Shown here: positions 59,440 through 64,000 of the stretch, one piece after another
How the letters are laid out: each line of letters begins with the position of its first letter
How positions within the stretch are numbered: the stretch's first letter is position 1
Assembly (NCBI GenBank): GCA_025174535.1
Contig: JALBUN010000022.1
Location: forward strand, 124,001 to 188,000
Reading direction: 5' to 3'
Origin: Cantharellus purpuraceus
Taxonomy: Eukaryota > Basidiomycota > Agaricomycetes > Cantharellales > Hydnaceae
Length of the DNA stretch: 64,000 bases
Translations under genes and position numbers: made by a program
The notes under the pieces: generated by a model
What the model was told of the DNA's origin: nothing
The model's database searches: none
The model's input: only the letters and a program-made list of their open reading frames with translations

Positions 59440-59608
59440 ACTAGAGCGAAGTCATGTTATGAAACTCACCAATGTCGGAAAATAAAATTCGTTTACACGA
59501 TCGAAGACTTCTGATACCCCGCGTGACGCCCAAAGTCACACTGTCACATACACCTATAACATGTAAACTACAAAGATCGTAATAAATCATGTACCACGTC
59601 GCGACACA

Positions 59609-61526
59609 CTACAAATCCTCCCTCTTCTCGTAGACATCGTATGCAGGCTGTGCTTCATTCTGAATTCTCGCTGCCACCGCCTCCATACTCTGCCAGACGC
59701 GTATTAAGTTGCCCCCCGCAAGACCCACCAAGTCCGCCTTGGACCAGCCACGCGACCTGAGTTCAGCAATCTACACAACGGAGATTCAGCAAGGAGGCAT
59801 GAACTGCGGCTCGGAGACGCACCAGATCTGGATACTTGGACACGTCTTCTAAACCTCGAGGAACAGAACCTATGCCATCAAAATCGCTCCCTAGCCCAAC
59901 GCTGAAAAGAAAGGAGTGAGAAAACACAATAATAGCTGAATCGGGGAGATATGTACTGTTTATGTCCTGCGACTGCTGCAATATGTTCGACATGATCAGC
60001 GACGCCTTTCACCGTTGCATTCCCGTCCTTTGCTATAAAGTTGGGGGCAAAATTGACCTGCAGATGCGAAACATGTAAGGAGAGGCGTACGCAATTGGAG
60101 CGGATTTACCATGACAATGCCATCTTTCTTCCCCTCCTCTAGTCCAATTCTTTGTAAAATACTGTCTGGGAGGTTTCTGGGAATGTCACAGATCGCTCGA
60201 GCAGATGAATGGCTCCAGATCACAGGTGCATCACTCAGGGCGAGTGCTTGGGTGGCAGTCGCATCCGACGTGTGAGAGAGATCAACAAAGATCCCTAGCC
60301 GGTTTAATTCGCGTATAAGCGTTCGACCAAGGGGGCTGAAAACCTCAATCATGAAGATGCATCAGAAGAGGGGGAAGTGCGAACTTTACCTGAGCCCTCC
60401 GTGTTTGGGCGTGGGAGATACAAAGATGCCAGCAGAGTCCGCAAACGCATTATTACAAACGTGTGTCAAAGTAATGTATTTCACGCCTAGCAACTGATAG
60501 GCACGAAGGACACCGAGGGAATTCCCAAGCTGGTGCGCGCTATTGATAGATCAGGTACAATGCAATCTTCAAGCCCAACGAAGTAGCACGAACTTACCCT
60601 TCCACGCCTAGCATGCTGGCAATCTTTCCATTGGCGATGGCCTTCTGTAATCCGAGGACATCGGTTGCCAGTTGAAAAACCTGATCCACATCCAATAGAT
60701 CACAGAGGAGACATTTTGAAAAGTCAGGCATGACATTAAAACAATGACGCCGAGAAGACACCTACGTCACTATACTTATCGATCATGGCTCGTGCTCCAT
60801 CAATCTGCTCCAGAGTATCTCTATACTCATGAACAAAATTTGCAGGGATAGAGTCAACTGTAATTCTAGACAAGGGGAAAAGACGCCCCACCTCACACTA
60901 TTAACTGGTGTCATAAAGTCAGGGCCATCTGATGGGCATGGCGTATAAACGGACCTAGGTGAGCCAGAATTTACATGCGGGTTCTCCGGGGAAAAAATAG
61001 AGGGTTCACCTACCAGAAGAATCCTCCCACTCTTCCTTTCCGCAACCGGGGTATATCGACGTGCCCTGGCATCTCACTGCGCAAATCCACAGCCGTGATA
61101 TTATTCCTGTATGCCCCTCGCACCAGCCAAGGAAGATCTACCATCCATCTGTCAACACCCATAGAGATAATACAAGGAAGACCCCACCTATATGTCCATC
61201 CTATGCAGGTACGTACCGGGCTTGAGCATGTATTAACAATCACGTCACAACAGCTATACACTCACAATCACCGGTGCCCTAGCCAAGATACTTAACGCCG
61301 CCTTCCTCGGATGACTCGAAAGCTTCTCATTCCAAACAGCAAATGACACGACGACAGCCGCAATAAACACAAATGTCACCACCACGCTCACGAGTCCGCT
61401 GGATTTGTGCGGTGCTTCCTCCTGCCTCTGTGGTTCCTGGTCCGATGTTGCACTGACATTAATGACAATTGCCGTGGAGGTTCCATTTTCGAGGAGGGGA
61501 GTGCGATCGCTGGGTGGCGTGGACAT
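59609..61526 (-). CDS. membrane-anchored M19 dipeptidase
   Basis: Zinc dipeptidase of the renal dipeptidase family, cleaving dipeptides, some with D-residues. The N-terminal 87 residues (61526-61266) are a cytosolic segment and one membrane helix ([18 protein letters not shown]), so the enzyme is a type II membrane protein. All metal-site blocks are legible in order: DGHID (His and Asp), [20 protein letters not shown] (bridging Glu), FVDLSHTSD (His), [11 protein letters not shown] (His) and LGSDFDGI (Asp). Exon 2 is only 13 nt (61200-61188) and exon 3 is 61137-61014, so the HxD motif is split by an intron. In all about 10 exons; the last ends at the stop 59609-59611 (VYEKREDL). Later exon borders were read but not all fixed. 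Confidence 0.9.
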
Positions 61527-62243
61527 TATTCAAAATTGTTACCGGGAATGAAGGCGTCCCAAGGGCGGTTGTGGTTTAGTGCGGTTCCTTATGGACATCT
61601 TAAGTATCCCTCCGCTGATGCTGCACATACTCAGAGTTCTCCCGAGATGTCTAAATATGCCAAACTTTGAGCGTTCAACAGACTACTGAAAGTCGTTATA
61701 AACCCGCACATGGTGTATGGATACAGCATTGATGTCGACTATAGAAAAATGAATATAAAAAAGCAGTCCCCTGCCAGTGGGGAATGCCTAATAACTATAA
61801 CGAGACTTCTGTAAAAATAAAACAGCTACTGCAGAGATCGAAGGAGGGGAATGCGGGTGAGAATCGAAAGGAATTGACATAGGGCGTGGCCCCAAAGATA
61901 ATGAATTGAACAAAATTGTCACATGTCAAACCCCGGGCATTAGAGCCAGTGTGACAGGAGTAGTACATCATTATGGTAACATTTTAGAGTCGCCTTGAAG
62001 CCGAAGCGCATTTGATTTGATGCGCGTCTCGATTATACTTTCTCGTAAAGTAGCGATGACTAGAGGAAAGGGTCAGAAAACGTCTTCCACCTCCCAAAAC
62101 GTCACAAATTTACCATATTTCACACTCGAATGATGGGGTTTGCGACTCGCAGTGTCTCTTGGCTGCACCTCGAGAAGTGAACCGCTTGCCGCTAAGGAGA
62201 GAATAAATGAGCCGACATACTCATACCATGCAACTTCACACGC
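61527..62243. other. dipeptidase upstream region
   Basis: Promoter side of the dipeptidase and 3' flank of the next minus-strand gene. No other gene supported. Confidence 0.4.
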
Positions 62244-63330
62244 TTACCAGGTACACTCCAAACGGGTGGTTATGATTGGCGCTGGCATGCGGTTGCCAGC
62301 TCTGGTTCCACCGCCAGGAGAGCACGAAGGACAGTGACAAGACTCCCTCTGACAATATTGTGCACCGCCCCTGCCATCCAACTGGCTCGTGTGTCCCTCG
62401 ACAGCATACGGATCAGGTGAGAAAATTTGGTGATTGGGGTATACGCCCGAGTCATCGGGGCTTTGAGCAAACGATTCGGGGGATAAGGGCGTGGGCGTGT
62501 TCGGCACTGCTTGTTGGAGCGAATAGAACGTCTGCTGAGCCATTCAGTCCGACGGAATAACCAAATCAGATGGATTTAGCGAACCTGTGCGTGGTCGTTC
62601 ATATCTTGGGGCTGTGAAGCCGATCCGTGACTGAATTGGCCAGTGTTACTATCTTGTAGATAATGTCATTGTAAGTATCAAGAAACTAAAGCTAGCAACG
62701 TGAATAAGATATGAACCTTGCCAGCCATTGAGCTCATGCGCACCGCCCATCATATCACCATATCCAGACATTTGGCCATTGTGACTGACCGCGCGACCCG
62801 AGTGATAAAAGGACTGACTAGATGTATTTGGCCCTTCCATGATAGGAGTTTGATGATAGCCATTATAGACGGAGGCTGCGGGTGGAGCAAACATGCTGGG
62901 ATCGGACATACTTGCAAAAGGAGAGGGAGATGAATCGTATTCCCGCCCTATAAGGGGCATGGCGGTGACGGCTCGCGATGAGGTAGAACTCCGTTCACGG
63001 TTCCCTATTGGAAACTGTCAAAAGTGTCATGATGCATTGATCGAATATGCAGAACGTACTTGTGTAATGCTCAGACTGGCGAGAGTCAACTGGGAATAGG
63101 TACCTATCCATGGGATGATGCATCTCCAAGTCACGTCGATAGCAGTCGAACTGATCTTATATACCTACTTGTATTGGTGGCACTGGTGTGAGATTGGCTC
63201 CCGCACCAAGTCGAGCTGTGTTTGCCACCCATAAGCCAAAACATTCCAGAGACGCTGGGACAACCGCAATGCTCGGAGAACATGAGTCGGTCTTCCTGCG
63301 CGCTCCTGACAACGTGGCTGCAGATCAGTT
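62244..63330 (-). CDS. Ser/Pro-rich hypothetical protein, partial model
   Basis: Protein-like pieces follow one another on the minus strand: a stretch ending RLGAGANLTPVPPIQ before a GTAGGT donor (about 63173), MHHPMDRY, a Ser-rich piece, then MPLIGREYDSSPSPFASMSD (62960 on), SVYNGYHQTPIMEGPNTSSQ, GQMSGYGDMMGG, TFYSLQQAVPNTPTPLSPES, GVYPNHQIFSPDPYAVEGHT and a Cys-containing tail CQRESCHCPSC before a stop at 62244. The low-complexity Ser/Pro/Tyr composition suggests a disordered or secreted/regulatory protein. I do not recognise the family, the start was not found, and the exon chain upstream of 62960 is guesswork. Confidence 0.4.
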
Positions 63331-64000
63331 GAATCTGAGGACTCGTACGACAATATTAGTGGCTGAGCCATCTGAGTTCAGAGACTGCAGTGCATTGAGT
63401 TCCGCAAAACCGGTGCCGTGCACCGGGAATTGCCAGTCGGTTTCCATGTTGACAATTATTTTGTATTTTTTATTTATTTCTTCATCGATGTGAGTAGTGA
63501 CCCGATGATGCAGGGATGGCTTGTTGTACTGCGATTTGAAGAAAAGAACTTGGAAGTTGTAAGAGCGGAAAGTCTAGCGGCGGAGGTTGACGCCTCCGCT
63601 CCGAAGAACTCCGACCGGCAACATGTATACAAGTTGGAACACAGGTGAGTGTCCGGTGATGCATCATTTGACGTGCCATCATGTGCCCTGCCCAGAATCC
63701 TGGCAAAGTTTCGGCTTCCAAATTTCAGAAGGATGTAGGTCCTGCTGTTCATTGGAATGCCGAAGAATCCATCTTAAGAGCGGCGAAAAACATCTTTGAA
63801 GACGCAAGATCGACCTGTTGTTGTTTTTGACCGCAGCACGGGTACACACACCTCTGTTTTAACCGCTTGTGCGATGCGATGATTGCTGTGGTTTCCTTAA
63901 CACGGACACGTGATGTCCACTGAACGGGAAGACATGTCATCATCGTTCAAAAGACGCCTCTCAGGGCCTGCAACGCATGGATCTCTGATGTGGTAGATCA

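Noticed and set aside
63487..63910. plus-strand frame QGWLVVLRFEEKNLEVVRAE with a possible intron and second exon
   Set aside because: Coding-like composition, but the opposite strand is also open, no start or family could be found and splice phases did not settle. Left unresolved.
1..64000. CRISPR array, bacterial operons, riboswitches
   Set aside because: No regularly spaced repeats. The sequence is clearly eukaryotic with spliceosomal introns throughout.

Overview
The window looks like nuclear DNA of a basidiomycete fungus, most likely an agaricomycete. Its genes are cut by many 50-70 nt introns (usually GTRNGY...YAG). It carries single-copy eukaryotic genes (CCT3, ATG5, EPL1, UCH37/UCHL5, MED31, U6 snRNA) and families typical of agaricomycetes (DUF6533 membrane proteins, Gti1/Pac2 WOPR regulators). 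All identifications come from reading the sequence and from memory of the families; no database search was run, and exon joins were checked only for reading phase.

Layout. 1-7 kb: two copies of an orphan membrane-protein family with seven predicted helices. 8.8-10.7 kb: a TPT/SLC35C2-type transporter on the minus strand. 13.2-21 kb: two related WOPR genes on either side of CCT3, the second one decayed. 21.7-23.3 kb: a third orphan membrane-protein gene. 24.3 kb: U6 snRNA (minus). 25.2-26.5 kb: ATG5 (minus). 26.9-41.4 kb: a repeat-rich accessory block. It is bounded by two copies of a segment carrying the orphan membrane-protein gene (copies 4 and 5). Inside are a broken MFS transporter, two coiled-coil gene remnants, and a tandem duplication of about 3 kb carrying a C2H2-like zinc-finger gene (one readable copy, one broken). 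41.7-48 kb: UCH37 and EPL1, both on the minus strand. 49.8-57.3 kb: two DUF6533 genes flanking MED31. 58.3-61.5 kb: a conserved hypothetical gene and a membrane-anchored M19 dipeptidase. The last 2.5 kb holds a Ser/Pro-rich hypothetical gene that I could not fully resolve.

The most unusual content is the orphan membrane-protein family. Five copies lie within 40 kb and share exon architecture: exon 1 of 170-179 nt and exon 2 of 84 nt in every copy, and a third exon of about 34 nt that I read in copies 2, 3 and 5 (copy 1 differs by one base). The architecture is receptor-like, but I recognise no named domain. The housekeeping genes do not form a pathway with one another. They read as stable islands between fast-duplicating accessory genes.
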